Source: Streptomyces sp. R21
GTDB taxonomy: Bacteria; Actinomycetota; Actinomycetes; Streptomycetales; Streptomycetaceae
Length of the DNA: 64,000 nt
Assembly: GCF_041051975.1 (NCBI RefSeq)
Contig: NZ_CP163435.1
Coordinates: 1,674,001-1,738,000 of the forward strand
Reading direction: 5' to 3'
The notes under the pieces are model-generated. The model searched no databases. It was not told where the DNA came from and worked only from the letters and a program-made list of their open reading frames with translations. This document shows, piece after piece, positions 48,384 through 58,518 of the stretch. The first letter of the stretch is position 1. Every line of letters begins with the position of its first letter. A program made the position numbers and the translations under genes.

Positions 48384-50498
48384 TCACATGCGACGCAGTC
48401 GGATAACCGTCGCATCGAGGTCACCACGCAGCCCCGTCCGCAACCCGTGGTGCAGCAGCACCGCACCTCGGTGCACTTCGCCTGATTCGCGGCACTCGTA
48501 CGCATCTGTCGGGTCGAGTCCGCGCAGCCGCAGCGGGGCAACGGGCTCGCCGTGGCGCTGCGCCTGGAGCCAGGCGAGGACCACGACCTCGTCACCGTGG
48601 ACGTACTGCACCGCACTGAGCCCGCCCTCCGGCGGCCGCAGCCGGTAGAGGTCCCCGCGCTGCACGACGGGCCGGATCTCCTTGTAGAGCTCCACCCACT
48701 CCCGCGCCTCGTCGAGCTCCTCCTCGGTCCACTCGGTCAGGTCGCCGCCGACGCCGAGCACCCCGGCCATGGCGCTCACGAACCGGAAGCGCAGCGTGCT
48801 GACCCTGCCGTTGAGCTGCGTGTTCGGGCTGTCCGTGACCCAGGCGGCCATGACCCGGGCGGGATGGATCTGGCTGAAGCCGTGCTGGATGGCGAGCCGG
48901 TCGAGGGGGTCGGTGTTGTCCGAGGTCCACACCTGGTCGGTACGGGCCATGATGCCGAGGTCGATCCGGCCGCCACCGCCCGAGCAGGACTCGAAGGCGA
49001 CTCCCGGGTGGGCGGCCCGCAGCCGGTCGAGCAGGGCGTACAGCGCGTGCACATGGTCGGTCCAGAGGCGCTGCGGGTAGGGCTCGCCGGGCCAGCCGGC
49101 GTCCGTGAAGCAACGGTTGAAGTCCCACTTCACGTAGTCGATCGGGGCACTGGAGAGCAGGCCGTCGAGCTGCTCCCACAGGTACTCCTGGACGTCCGGG
49201 CGCGCGAGGTTCAGTACGAGCTGATTGCGGTATTCGGTCCTGTTTCGGCCTGGCTGGAACTGCACCCAGTCGGGGTGTGCGCGGTACAGCTCGCTGTCCG
49301 GGTTGACCATCTCCGGCTCCACCCAGATCCCGAACCGCATGCCGAGCGCGTGCACATAGTCGCCGAGGGGCTTGAGGCCGCCGGGGAAGCGGTCCGGGTT
49401 GGGCGTCCAGTCGCCGAGTCCGGCCCGGTCGCTGGTGCGTGCCCCGAACCAGCCGTCGTCGACCACGAACAGCTCGACGCCGATCGCCGCGGCCCGGCGC
49501 GCGAGTGCCCCCTGCTGCTCCTCGGAGATGTCGAACTCCGTGGCCTCCCAGGAGTTGAAGAGCACCGGCCGGTCCCGGTCCGCATCCGGGATGACGTACG
49601 CGCGCTGGTACGCGTGCCAGGCCCGGCTGGCCCCACCGAAGCCGCCGTCGCTCCACAGCCCCGCGAAGACCGGCGTGGTGAAGGACTCCCCCGTCGCCAG
49701 GCGCAGCAGTCCCGAGTCGTCGTATCCGGCGCCGCCGGTGATCTGCACGCGCGCGTCCGGGAGTTGGGCGACCGAGATCCGCCACGAGCCGGACCAGCCG
49801 AGCGCGCACCCGTACACCTCGCCGCGTTCCTCGTTCGCGTCCTCGTCGAGCGCGACCCATGGCAGGTGCTGATGCCCGGTGTGCCCGCGGCGGCTGCCGA
49901 TGACCTTCTCACCGTAGGTGAGGGGCGAGCGCACGAGCCGGGACTCGGCCGCCCACCGCCCGTGCAGCTGGGACAGCCGCCAGCCCTCGCGCTCGGGCAG
50001 CGTCCAGGTCGCGGAGTCGGCGCGCAGCAGTTCCACGGCCGGCCCCTCGTTGGCGAGGGTCACCCAGCGCTCCACGACGTCGCCGCGGGTGCGGTAGTGC
50101 AGCGTGATGCCGAGGCCGGCGTCGCTGAAGCGCAGCCGCAGTTCGTCGCCGTCGGCCGCGTCGGTTTCGTGGGCCTCGTCACTTTCGCAGGCCTCTTCGG
50201 TTTCGTAGGCCTCGAACCGCCACTCGGTGCCGCGCCGCTCGTCCGTGCGCACGGACAGCGCGGGGCGTACGAAGCGGGGGCCGCCCTCGACGGGATACTC
50301 CTCGTGGCCGTCGAGCGGGGACTCGAAGGGCCAGTACCGCGGCGCGGGCCGGGCGGCGAGCGCCTCGACGTCGGCGAGCGTGATCCGCGGACCCCAGTGC
50401 AGGTGCAGCAGCTCGTCGTGCTCGGTGAGCCGCAGTGCGTAACTGCTGGTCGGCCCGGAAAGCAGCCAGCTGCGGCCGTCGCCGCCGATCTCCAACAT
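48384..50498 (-). CDS. GH36 alpha-galactosidase
   Basis: A 704-residue GH36 enzyme. N-terminal beta-supersandwich domain, then a (beta/alpha)8 barrel: VLFNSWEATEFDISEEQQ, ELFVVDDGWFGARTSDRAGL, the nucleophile in YVKWDFNR near residue 465, CSGGGGRIDLGI, and acid/base Asp in VWTSDNTDPLDR near residue 535. It removes terminal alpha-galactose from oligosaccharides and, without a signal peptide, acts in the cytoplasm. GGGGG precedes the ATG. A 20-residue acidic insertion (EEACESDEAHETDAADGDE) near residue 115 is unusual. It is divergent from the tyrosine phosphatase. Confidence 0.92.
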   Translation of the reverse strand: MLEIGGDGRSWLLSGPTSSYALRLTEHDELLHLHWGPRITLADVEALAARPAPRYWPFESPLDGHEEYPVEGGPRFVRPALSVRTDERRGTEWRFEAYETEEACESDEAHETDAADGDELRLRFSDAGLGITLHYRTRGDVVERWVTLANEGPAVELLRADSATWTLPEREGWRLSQLHGRWAAESRLVRSPLTYGEKVIGSRRGHTGHQHLPWVALDEDANEERGEVYGCALGWSGSWRISVAQLPDARVQITGGAGYDDSGLLRLATGESFTTPVFAGLWSDGGFGGASRAWHAYQRAYVIPDADRDRPVLFNSWEATEFDISEEQQGALARRAAAIGVELFVVDDGWFGARTSDRAGLGDWTPNPDRFPGGLKPLGDYVHALGMRFGIWVEPEMVNPDSELYRAHPDWVQFQPGRNRTEYRNQLVLNLARPDVQEYLWEQLDGLLSSAPIDYVKWDFNRCFTDAGWPGEPYPQRLWTDHVHALYALLDRLRAAHPGVAFESCSGGGGRIDLGIMARTDQVWTSDNTDPLDRLAIQHGFSQIHPARVMAAWVTDSPNTQLNGRVSTLRFRFVSAMAGVLGVGGDLTEWTEEELDEAREWVELYKEIRPVVQRGDLYRLRPPEGGLSAVQYVHGDEVVVLAWLQAQRHGEPVAPLRLRGLDPTDAYECRESGEVHRGAVLLHHGLRTGLRGDLDATVIRLRRM

Positions 50499-50676
50499 CA
50501 GGCCCCCACAGATCCGAACAGGTGCACTCAAGCACCAACATCATCGGCGCATAGTGCCCGGTGGGCAACGCCCTGTGGACAACTCATTGCCCCAGGAACC
50601 CATGTCGTATCGTCGAGAGCGCATCCGTCGGCCATCACCGGAGCCGCGTCGGCGGGGCGCAGTGGGAGGAGCCCCC

Positions 50677-51474
50677 GTGACGCAGCAGGTCCCGTCGACC
50701 GAGCCCGAACTGGCCGGAGTGCGCAACTTCCGGGACGTGGGCGGCCTGCCTACGGTGGACGGCCGGCGGGTGCGGCTGGGGGTGCTGTTCCGCAGCGGCC
50801 ACCTCGCGCACGCGACCGAGGACGACGCCGCGTTCCTCACCTCCCTGGGACTGCACACGATCTTCGACTTCCGCAACGCGGCGGACCAGAAGCTGGAGGG
50901 TCCCGACGTCGAGCTGCCGGGCGTGCGCAATGTGAATCTGCCGCTGTCGGACCCTGCGGACGGCTCCGGGTTCTGGAAGATGGTCCGGGACGGCGAGATC
51001 GACCAGCTACGCGAGATCCTCGGCGACGGCAAGGCGGCGAACCGCATGATCGTCTCCTACCGCACGATCATCAAGGAGCGCACCGCCGAGCACTCCCAGG
51101 TGCTGCGCGCGCTGGCCGACGACAGCGCGCCCGCCCTGATGCACTGCGCGGCGGGCAAGGACCGCGCGGGCCTGTCGATAGCCGTGACGCTCCTCGCCCT
51201 GGGCGTCGAGCGCGAGGCGATCGTGGCGGACTACCTGGAGTCGAACGCGACCCACCGTCGCTACAAGGTGCACCGCAGCAGCACCTCCGCCGCCGCGTAC
51301 TCCCCCGAGGTCATGGAGCTGCTCAGCCCGCTGTTCGACGCGCGCGCCGAGTACCTCACCGCCGCCTTCGAGACCATCGACCAGACCTGGGGCGACGTCG
51401 ACACCTACCTGGAGACGGGGCTGGGTCTTACGCCGGAGCTGCGCGAGCGACTGCGCGAGCGCCTGCTCGACTGA
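50677..51474 (+). CDS. Tyrosine phosphatase (Y_phosphatase3 family)
   Basis: A 265-residue protein-tyrosine/lipid-type phosphatase. N-terminal block ELAGVRNFRDVGGLPTVDG, RLGVLFRSGHLAHATEDDA, LHTIFDFRNAADQKLEG, and the P-loop HCAAGKDRAGLS (C-x5-R, the lysine form) near residue 160. It dephosphorylates phosphotyrosine or phosphoinositide-like substrates in the cytoplasm. GGGAGGA precedes the GTG start; upstream in-frame ATG starts have no ribosome site. The 178 bp before it, shared with the divergent alpha-galactosidase gene, should contain both promoters; I see TTGCCC and TATCGT hexamers but with a short spacer. Confidence 0.9.
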   Translation: MTQQVPSTEPELAGVRNFRDVGGLPTVDGRRVRLGVLFRSGHLAHATEDDAAFLTSLGLHTIFDFRNAADQKLEGPDVELPGVRNVNLPLSDPADGSGFWKMVRDGEIDQLREILGDGKAANRMIVSYRTIIKERTAEHSQVLRALADDSAPALMHCAAGKDRAGLSIAVTLLALGVEREAIVADYLESNATHRRYKVHRSSTSAAAYSPEVMELLSPLFDARAEYLTAAFETIDQTWGDVDTYLETGLGLTPELRERLRERLLD

Positions 51475-51508
51475 CGGCCGCCGAAGCCCACAGCCGTCGA
51501 AGCGGCCG

Positions 51509-51634
51509 CTACTGGTTGTGCGCGCCCAGCGTGAACAGCAGATAGACGAAGGCCGCGAAGATGTGGCCGACGGCGACGTAGATGATGAGCCGCACCCACA
51601 GGGCGCGCGGGAACTTCTCTTCCATGTCTCTCAT
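51509..51634 (-). CDS. Small single-span membrane protein (DUF6126-like)
   Basis: A 41-residue protein: a charged start (MRDMEEKFPRALWVR), one membrane helix (LIIYVAVGHIFAAFVYLLF) and a short polar end (LGAHNQ). It was found by reading the DNA after the XRE-cupin gene, whose stop it overlaps in ATGA, so the pair is translationally coupled. Small membrane proteins of this kind are repeatedly found after XRE-cupin regulators in Streptomyces; no function is known. It could anchor or modulate the regulator. Confidence 0.8.
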   Translation of the reverse strand: MRDMEEKFPRALWVRLIIYVAVGHIFAAFVYLLFTLGAHNQ

Positions 51635-52293
51635 GGCGTCTCTCCCGTCAGGGGACCGAGGCACAGCGCTGCGCTGGGACTCTGCAAAAGGGTGTGTACG
51701 AAGAGGAGCTCGGCCCCGTCACGGCCGTCGGCGGCGAGGCGGTGCGGGGTGAGCGAGTCGAAGTGCGCGCTGTCGCCCGGCGCGAGCACGTGCGCGGTGT
51801 CGCCGAGACGCAGCCGCAGCCGCCCCTTGAGGACGTACAGCCACTCCTCGCCGGGGTGCACACGCACGATGTCGCCCTGCGCCCCGTAGGGGACGTGCAC
51901 GCGCAGGGCTTGCATCCCGCGTCCGGCGGCGCCGGCCGGCCAGTACGTCCAGCCGCCGGCCCGGGTCGGCTCCATGTCGGCGGCGCGCACCACGGCGTTC
52001 CGGTCGGCGACCGTCTCGCCGAGCAGCTCCGAGACGGTCGTACCGTAGATACGGGCGAGGGCAAGCAGCATCGGCAGCGAGGGCTGGCGCTGCCCGGTCT
52101 CCAGGCGCGAGAGGTGGGCGGGCGAGAGTCCGGCGGTGCGGGCCGCGGCCTCCAGGGTCAGCGAGGCGCGCCGGCGCAGCTCACGCAGCTGCGGTGCGAC
52201 GGCGGGCAGCGCGGCGGACAGCTCGTCCTCGGCCGCCCTCGGATCGACAGGGGTCGTACCCTCGACAGAGGGCCTTCCCTCGGTGGGGCTCAT
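51631..52293 (-). CDS. XRE-cupin transcriptional regulator
   Basis: A 220-residue regulator. HTH at about 35-90: LRELRRRASLTLEAAARTAG, LSPAHLSRLETGQRQPSLPM, LLALARIYG. Cupin at about 140-210: VHPGEEWLYVLKGRLRLRLG, HVLAPGDSAHFDSLTPHRLA. The ATG has no ribosome site. A TTGCCG-18-TGAATC promoter on the minus strand would start transcription at or near the ATG (leaderless). Two 15-bp palindromes lie over the -35, so the gene is probably self-repressing. It is followed by the coupled 41-aa membrane protein. Confidence 0.88.
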   Translation of the reverse strand: MSPTEGRPSVEGTTPVDPRAAEDELSAALPAVAPQLRELRRRASLTLEAAARTAGLSPAHLSRLETGQRQPSLPMLLALARIYGTTVSELLGETVADRNAVVRAADMEPTRAGGWTYWPAGAAGRGMQALRVHVPYGAQGDIVRVHPGEEWLYVLKGRLRLRLGDTAHVLAPGDSAHFDSLTPHRLAADGRDGAELLFVHTLLQSPSAALCLGPLTGETP

Positions 52294-52314
52294 ACCGTCG
52301 ATTCAGCCAGAGGC

Positions 52315-52329
52315 TTGCCTCCGCGGCAA
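52315..52329. promoter_or_regulatory. Operator TTGCCTCCGCGGCAA
   Basis: A 15-bp imperfect palindrome, promoter-proximal copy for the XRE-cupin gene, overlapping the -35. Its partner is exactly 20 bp away. Confidence 0.7.
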
Positions 52330-52334
52330 ATTTC

Positions 52335-52349
52335 TTGCCTCTGAGGCAA
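52335..52349. promoter_or_regulatory. Operator TTGCCTCTGAGGCAA
   Basis: A perfect 7-bp inverted repeat around a central T. The 20-bp start-to-start distance to the first copy puts both on the same helix face, as expected for cooperative binding by two regulator dimers. Confidence 0.75.
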
Positions 52350-52363
52350 AGGCCTCCGGCGTC

Positions 52364-53764
52364 TCAGCGGTTCGCCACCGCCTGCTTCACCAAGGTCTTC
52401 CCGAAGTCCCACATCAGGCCGCCGCCACTGTGCGCGTCGTCCATCACCGCGGTGAACGCCTCGACGAAGCGGTCCACGTCCCCCTCGTCGACGACCAGCG
52501 GGGGAATCAGCTTGATCACTTCCAGGTGGTCGCCGGAGACCTGGGTGAGGATGCGGTGCCGCTGGAGCAGCGGGACGACGACCATCTGCGCGAACAGGCC
52601 CTTGCGCGCGGCCTGCAGCATGGTCCAACGGCTGCGCAGCTTCAGCGACTTGGGCCTCCCGAACTCGATGCCGATCATCAGGCCGCGGCCGCGGACGTCG
52701 CTCAGCAGCTCATAGGTGTCGATCAGCGCCGCGAGCCGGGACTTCAACTGGTCCCCCATGACGCGGGCGTTCGCCACGACCTGCTCGTTCTCCATGACCG
52801 ACAGCACGGCGAGGCCGGCCGCCATGGCCTGGGCGTTCGCACCGAAGCTCGCCGAGTGGACGAGGACCCGGTCCATGGACGAGTAGACCTTCTTGAAGAT
52901 CCAGTCCTTGCCCAGGGTCGCCCCGACGGGCACATAGCCCCCGGACAGCGCCTTGGCCACGCACACCAGGTCCGGCTCCACGCCGTCCTCGTGCTGGTAG
53001 GCGTAGAAGTCCCCGGTCCGGCCGAGCCCGGTCTGCACCTCGTCGGCGATGAGCAGCGCCTTGTGCCGGTGCAGCAACTCCTGGGCGGCGCGCAGATATC
53101 CGGGCGGCGTCTCGTGCACACCCTTGCCCTGGATGGGCTCGACGATGAGCGCGGCGACATCGCCCTTCTTCAACTCCCGTGCCAGGGTGTCGAGATCACC
53201 GAGGGGGACGGCCGTGTCGGGCAGCAGCGGGGCGAAGCCGTCGCGGAAGCCGTCCTCGCCGTTCACCGAGAGCGAGCCGGTGGTCAGCCCGTGGAAGGCG
53301 TGCGCGCAGTACAGGATGCGCGGCTTCCCGGTGGCGTACCGGGCGAACTTCAGCGCGGTCTCGACGGCCTCCGTCCCGCTGTTGCCGAAGAACACCCGGT
53401 CCAGGTGCGGGCTGTGGGCAAGCAGCCGCTCGGCGAGCAGGCCGGGCAGGGGCTGGCAGTCGAAGCGGGTGAGGTCGGCGAGCGAGGCGTCCAGGACGTC
53501 GTGCAGCGCCTGGCGGACGACGGGGTGATGGCGGCCCAGGCCCATCACCCCGAACCCCGCGAGCATGTCCAGGTAGTCGTTGCCGTCCGCGTCCCAGAAG
53601 TGTGTGCCCTCGGCCCGCTCGTAGACCTTGTCGAAGCCGATGGTGTGCAGCATGCGCGGGAGCTGGTGGTTCAGGTACTTGGCGTGCAGCTCGTAGCGCT
53701 CGGCTCCGCGTTCGGCGAGGAGTGCGCCGAGGTCGAACTCCCCCTTCTGAGCAGGGTCGGTCAT
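52364..53764 (-). CDS. hpnO: Class III aminotransferase of the hopanoid operon (HpnO-like)
   Basis: A 466-residue PLP enzyme of the acetylornithine/GABA aminotransferase class: [69 protein letters not shown] and the PLP lysine in [13 protein letters not shown]. In hopanoid operons this enzyme aminates ribosylhopane to aminobacteriohopanetriol. It is the last gene of the operon; its ATG overlaps the dxs stop (ATGA). It has a longer N-terminus (about 40 residues) than ornithine aminotransferases, as HpnO proteins do. Confidence 0.88.
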   Translation of the reverse strand: MTDPAQKGEFDLGALLAERGAERYELHAKYLNHQLPRMLHTIGFDKVYERAEGTHFWDADGNDYLDMLAGFGVMGLGRHHPVVRQALHDVLDASLADLTRFDCQPLPGLLAERLLAHSPHLDRVFFGNSGTEAVETALKFARYATGKPRILYCAHAFHGLTTGSLSVNGEDGFRDGFAPLLPDTAVPLGDLDTLARELKKGDVAALIVEPIQGKGVHETPPGYLRAAQELLHRHKALLIADEVQTGLGRTGDFYAYQHEDGVEPDLVCVAKALSGGYVPVGATLGKDWIFKKVYSSMDRVLVHSASFGANAQAMAAGLAVLSVMENEQVVANARVMGDQLKSRLAALIDTYELLSDVRGRGLMIGIEFGRPKSLKLRSRWTMLQAARKGLFAQMVVVPLLQRHRILTQVSGDHLEVIKLIPPLVVDEGDVDRFVEAFTAVMDDAHSGGGLMWDFGKTLVKQAVANR

Positions 53765-55656
53765 TCCTTCTTCTCCTTGGACAGCTCTTCCTTGACGGCC
53801 AGCCCGGCGCTGATCCGCCCCGCGATCTCGACGGGCGTGAGCCCTATGTCGGCCAGCACCTCGCCCCGCTTGGCGTGCGCGAGGAACTGCTCCGGGATGC
53901 CGAACCGCCGTACGGGTACGTCGACTTCGGCGTCGCTCAGCGCCAGCGCGACCGCGGCGCCGACCCCGGCGGCCCGGCTGTTGTCCTCGACGACCGCGAC
54001 CATGCGGTGCTCGGCGGCGAGGCCGGGCAGCGACGGGTCGACCGGCTTGACCCAGCGCGGGTCGACGATCGTGCAGCCGATGCCGCGGGCTTCGAGCAGC
54101 TCGGCGGCCTGGAGGCAGACCGGCGCCATGACGCCGACGGCGACGAGCAGCACCTCGGGACGCTCCCCGCGGTGCAGCACGTCCACCCCGCCCACGTGGT
54201 CGATCGCCGGAATCGACGGTCCCACCGACTCCTTGGGGAAGCGGATGAGGGTCGGCGCGTCGTCGACGGCGACCGCTTCGCGCAGCTGGGCCCGCAGCTG
54301 GTCGGCGTCGCGCGGCGCGGCGATCCTGAGGCCGGGCACCACCTGGAGGATCGACATGTCCCACATGCCGTTGTGCGAGGCGCCGTCGACGCCGGTGACG
54401 CCGGCCCGGTCCAGCACGAAGGTCACGCCGCAGCGGTGCAGCGCGACATCCATCAGGAGCTGGTCGAAGGCCCGGTTGAGGAAGGTCGCGTAGACGGCGA
54501 CGACGGGATGCAGTCCGCCGGTGGCGAGGCCGGCCGCCGAGACCGTGGCGTGCTGTTCGGCGATGCCGACGTCCCACACCCGGTCGGGGAACTTCTCGGC
54601 GAACTTGCCGAGGCCCACCGGGTGCAGCATGGCCGCCGTGATCGCCACGACGTCCTCGCGCTCCGCCCCGATCGAGACGATCTCGTCGCCGAACACCGAC
54701 GTCCAGGAAGGCCCGTTGGAGGGTGCCAGGGGCTCGCAGGTGAGCGGGTCCATCACGCCGACCGTGTGGAAGCGGTCCTCGTCGTGGGCGAGCGCGGGCT
54801 CGTAACCGCGCCCCTTCTCCGTCAGGCAGTGGATGAGCACGGGCCCGTGGAAGCGCTTCGCGCGCCGCAGCGCCGACTCCACGGCCCCCACGTCGTGCCC
54901 GTCGATCGGCCCGACGTACTTGAGGCCGAGGTCCTCGAACATGCCCTGCGGTGCGAACGCGTCCTTGAACCCCTTCTTCGCGCCGTGCAGCGACTCGTAG
55001 ACGGTGCTGCCGATCACCGGCGTGCGCAACAGCACGTCCTTGCCCCAGGCGAGAACCTTCTCGTAGCTGTCGGTCGTGCGCAGCGTGGCGAGGTGGTTGG
55101 CGAGGCCGCCGATCGTGGGCGAGTAGGAGCGTTCGTTGTCGTTGACGACGATGATCAGCGGGCGGTCCTTGGCGGCGGCGATGTTGTTCAGCGCCTCCCA
55201 CGCCATGCCGCCGGTGAGCGCGCCGTCGCCGATGACCGCGACGACATGGCCCTTCTCGCCCTGCACCTGCCGGGCCTTGGCGAGTCCGTCCGCCCAGCCG
55301 AGCGCCGTGGAGGCGTGGCTGTTCTCGATGACGTCGTGCTCGGACTCGTCGCGCGACGGGTAGCCGGACAGGCCGCCCTTGCTGCGCAGCTTCGAGAAGT
55401 CCTGACGCCCTGTCAGCATTTTGTGTACGTAGCTCTGGTGGCCGGTGTCCCACAGAATGCGGTCGACGGGCGACTCGAAGACCCGGTGGAGCGCGATGGA
55501 GAGTTCCACCACCCCCAGATTGGGCCCGAGGTGACCGCCGGTCCTGGCGACCGCGTGCACCAGGAACTCCCGGATCTCCTCGGCCAGTTCGCCGATCTCC
55601 GCCTCGGACAGCGCCTTCAGGTCGCGTGGTCCCCGGATGCTCTCCAGAATCGTCAC
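53761..55656 (-). CDS. dxs: 1-deoxy-D-xylulose-5-phosphate synthase
   Basis: A 631-residue TPP enzyme, full length: [32 protein letters not shown], the TPP motif [16 protein letters not shown]...IVVNDN, the catalytic glutamate in VGIAEQHA, and a C-terminal transketolase domain. It makes DXP from pyruvate and glyceraldehyde 3-phosphate, the entry step of the MEP pathway. Its place in the hopanoid operon suggests a dedicated copy to raise precursor flow; whether it is the only copy in the genome cannot be seen. Confidence 0.95.
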   Translation of the reverse strand: MTILESIRGPRDLKALSEAEIGELAEEIREFLVHAVARTGGHLGPNLGVVELSIALHRVFESPVDRILWDTGHQSYVHKMLTGRQDFSKLRSKGGLSGYPSRDESEHDVIENSHASTALGWADGLAKARQVQGEKGHVVAVIGDGALTGGMAWEALNNIAAAKDRPLIIVVNDNERSYSPTIGGLANHLATLRTTDSYEKVLAWGKDVLLRTPVIGSTVYESLHGAKKGFKDAFAPQGMFEDLGLKYVGPIDGHDVGAVESALRRAKRFHGPVLIHCLTEKGRGYEPALAHDEDRFHTVGVMDPLTCEPLAPSNGPSWTSVFGDEIVSIGAEREDVVAITAAMLHPVGLGKFAEKFPDRVWDVGIAEQHATVSAAGLATGGLHPVVAVYATFLNRAFDQLLMDVALHRCGVTFVLDRAGVTGVDGASHNGMWDMSILQVVPGLRIAAPRDADQLRAQLREAVAVDDAPTLIRFPKESVGPSIPAIDHVGGVDVLHRGERPEVLLVAVGVMAPVCLQAAELLEARGIGCTIVDPRWVKPVDPSLPGLAAEHRMVAVVEDNSRAAGVGAAVALALSDAEVDVPVRRFGIPEQFLAHAKRGEVLADIGLTPVEIAGRISAGLAVKEELSKEKKE

Positions 55657-55686
55657 GCTCGGGCCCCCTCTCGGTCCGTGCCTACT

Positions 55687-56844
<1,158 letters not shown>

Positions 56845-56848
56845 GACG

Positions 56849-57871
56849 TCAGCCCTTGCTTTCCGTGAAGGTCTCGCGGGCGGCGCGCAGCGACTCCTTG
56901 AGGGAGCCCATGGTCGCGAGGACGGCGGTCGGCTCATAGCCGCAGTGCGCCATGCAGTTGGCGCACCGGTCGTCCTTGCCGCGGCCGTAGGAGTCCCAGT
57001 CGGTCTCCTCCAGGAGCTGCTTGTACGTCTGCACGTACCCGTCGCTCATCAGATAGCAGGGTTTCTGCCAGCCGAAGAGCGAGTAGCTCGGGATCGCCCA
57101 CGCGGTGCACGGGAAGTCGACCTTGCCCTCCAGGAAGTCCAGGAAGAGCGGGCTCTGGTTGAGCCGCCAGCGGCGCCGGTTGCCACCCGCGAAGGCCTTC
57201 TTGAACAGCTCCCGGGTCTGCTGGACGCCGAGGAAGTGATCCTGGTCGGGAGCCTTCTCGTAGGCGTAGGCGGGCGAGAGCATCATCTCGTCCACCTTCA
57301 GGTCGTCATTGAGGTAGTTGAGGACCTCGATGATCGTCTGCGGGGTGTCGGTGTTGAAGAAGGTCGAGTTGGTGGTGACCCGGAAGCCGCGCCGCTTGGC
57401 CTCCTTGATGGCCTCCACCGCCTCGTCGAACACGCCTTCCTTGGCCACGGACTCGTCGTGCCGCTCGCGCAGCCCGTCGATGTGCACGGCCCACGCGAAG
57501 TAGGGAGAGGGCTTGAACTTGTCCATCTTCTTGCGCATCAACAAGGCGTTGGTGCAGAGGAAGACGAACTTCTTCTTCGCCACCAACTGCCGCACGATCT
57601 CGTCGATCTGAGGGTGCATCAGCGGCTCGCCGCCGGCGATGGACACCATCGGCGCGCCGGACTCCAGCACCGCGCCCACGGCCTGCGCGACCGGCATGCG
57701 CTGCTTCAGCACCCCCGCCGGGTGCTGGATCTTGCCGCAGCCCTCGCATGCGAGGTTGCAGGCGAAGAGCGGCTCCAACTCGACGAGCAGCGCGAACTTG
57801 TCCCGCTTCCTGAGCTTCTGTTCAAACAGATATGCAGCGACCTTCATGGTCTGGCGCAGCGGCATGGCCAT
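56849..57871 (-). CDS. hpnH: Hopanoid biosynthesis radical SAM enzyme HpnH
   Basis: A 340-residue radical SAM protein. The cluster motif is [12 protein letters not shown] (C-x3-C-x2-C) near residue 40; [14 protein letters not shown] (SAM-binding GGE), [24 protein letters not shown] and a C-terminal [12 protein letters not shown] block follow. HpnH joins a 5'-deoxyadenosyl unit to diploptene to give adenosylhopane, the first side-chain step. The ATG is fixed by GGAGGTGAG 4 to 8 nt upstream. hpnG ends 5 bp before it. Confidence 0.95.
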   Translation of the reverse strand: MAMPLRQTMKVAAYLFEQKLRKRDKFALLVELEPLFACNLACEGCGKIQHPAGVLKQRMPVAQAVGAVLESGAPMVSIAGGEPLMHPQIDEIVRQLVAKKKFVFLCTNALLMRKKMDKFKPSPYFAWAVHIDGLRERHDESVAKEGVFDEAVEAIKEAKRRGFRVTTNSTFFNTDTPQTIIEVLNYLNDDLKVDEMMLSPAYAYEKAPDQDHFLGVQQTRELFKKAFAGGNRRRWRLNQSPLFLDFLEGKVDFPCTAWAIPSYSLFGWQKPCYLMSDGYVQTYKQLLEETDWDSYGRGKDDRCANCMAHCGYEPTAVLATMGSLKESLRAARETFTESKG

Positions 57872-57876
57872 CTGGC

Positions 57877-58518
57877 TCACCTCCGAGGGAGCAACAAAGA
57901 ACGGTGCCATTCAAAAAAAGCGGGAAGGACGGCACGAAGGACACGGAAAGCTGATATTCCACCGCGCACCGTGCCGATACGGACGAGTTCATGTTCTGGA
58001 GCGTCCACGACCACCCGTACGGCCGCAACCGGGCGCACGCCCGTGCGCACGGCGCTGAGGAGCGTGGACGCCGACTCCATGTCGACCGCGATTGCGCCGG
58101 TCGCGAGCAGATCCGCCCGTTCGTGACCGCGGACGACGTGATCGGAGCCGGTGAGCGGCCCCGTGTGGACGGTGCGCCCCGGCACGGCGCGCACGAGTTC
58201 CTTGACGAGCAGCTCGGTGCCCACACAGGCGGTCGTACCGCGCGGATCCCTGGTCTCCTCGGCGACCACCAGGTCACCGGGGTGCATGCCGGGGGCGAGC
58301 CCCGCGCAGAAGCCCGTGGCCAGGACGGCCGCCTCGCGCAGCGCCGGGTCGGCGAGTACGCGGGTCACGGACCGCTCGGCGGCCTTGGGCCCCATGCCGG
58401 TGCGCAGCACGGTGACGGGCCCGTCGGCGCCGCTGCGGTCGCCGCTGCGCAGGGCGAGGTGCTCGATGCCGAGCGCGCAGGCGATCAGCAGCGGTGCTTG
58501 TTCGGGCTTGGAGCTCAT
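57877..58518 (-). CDS. hpnG: Hopanoid nucleoside phosphorylase HpnG
   Basis: A 213-residue purine nucleoside phosphorylase-like protein: LLIACALGIEHLALR, VLRTGMGPKAAERSV, VLATGFCAGLAPGMHPGDLVVAE, AVDMESASTLLSAVRTG and VRVVVDAPEHELV. It removes adenine from adenosylhopane, the product of HpnH, to give (phospho)ribosylhopane. The start overlaps the shc stop by one base (TGATG). The C-terminal end lies 5 bp from the hpnH start. Confidence 0.92.
   Translation of the reverse strand: MSSKPEQAPLLIACALGIEHLALRSGDRSGADGPVTVLRTGMGPKAAERSVTRVLADPALREAAVLATGFCAGLAPGMHPGDLVVAEETRDPRGTTACVGTELLVKELVRAVPGRTVHTGPLTGSDHVVRGHERADLLATGAIAVDMESASTLLSAVRTGVRPVAAVRVVVDAPEHELVRIGTVRGGISAFRVLRAVLPAFFEWHRSLLLPRR

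Noticed and set aside
48552..51545. A 997-codon plus-strand frame across the alpha-galactosidase and phosphatase
   Set aside because: It crosses two divergent real genes; open only because stop codons are rare in high-G+C DNA.
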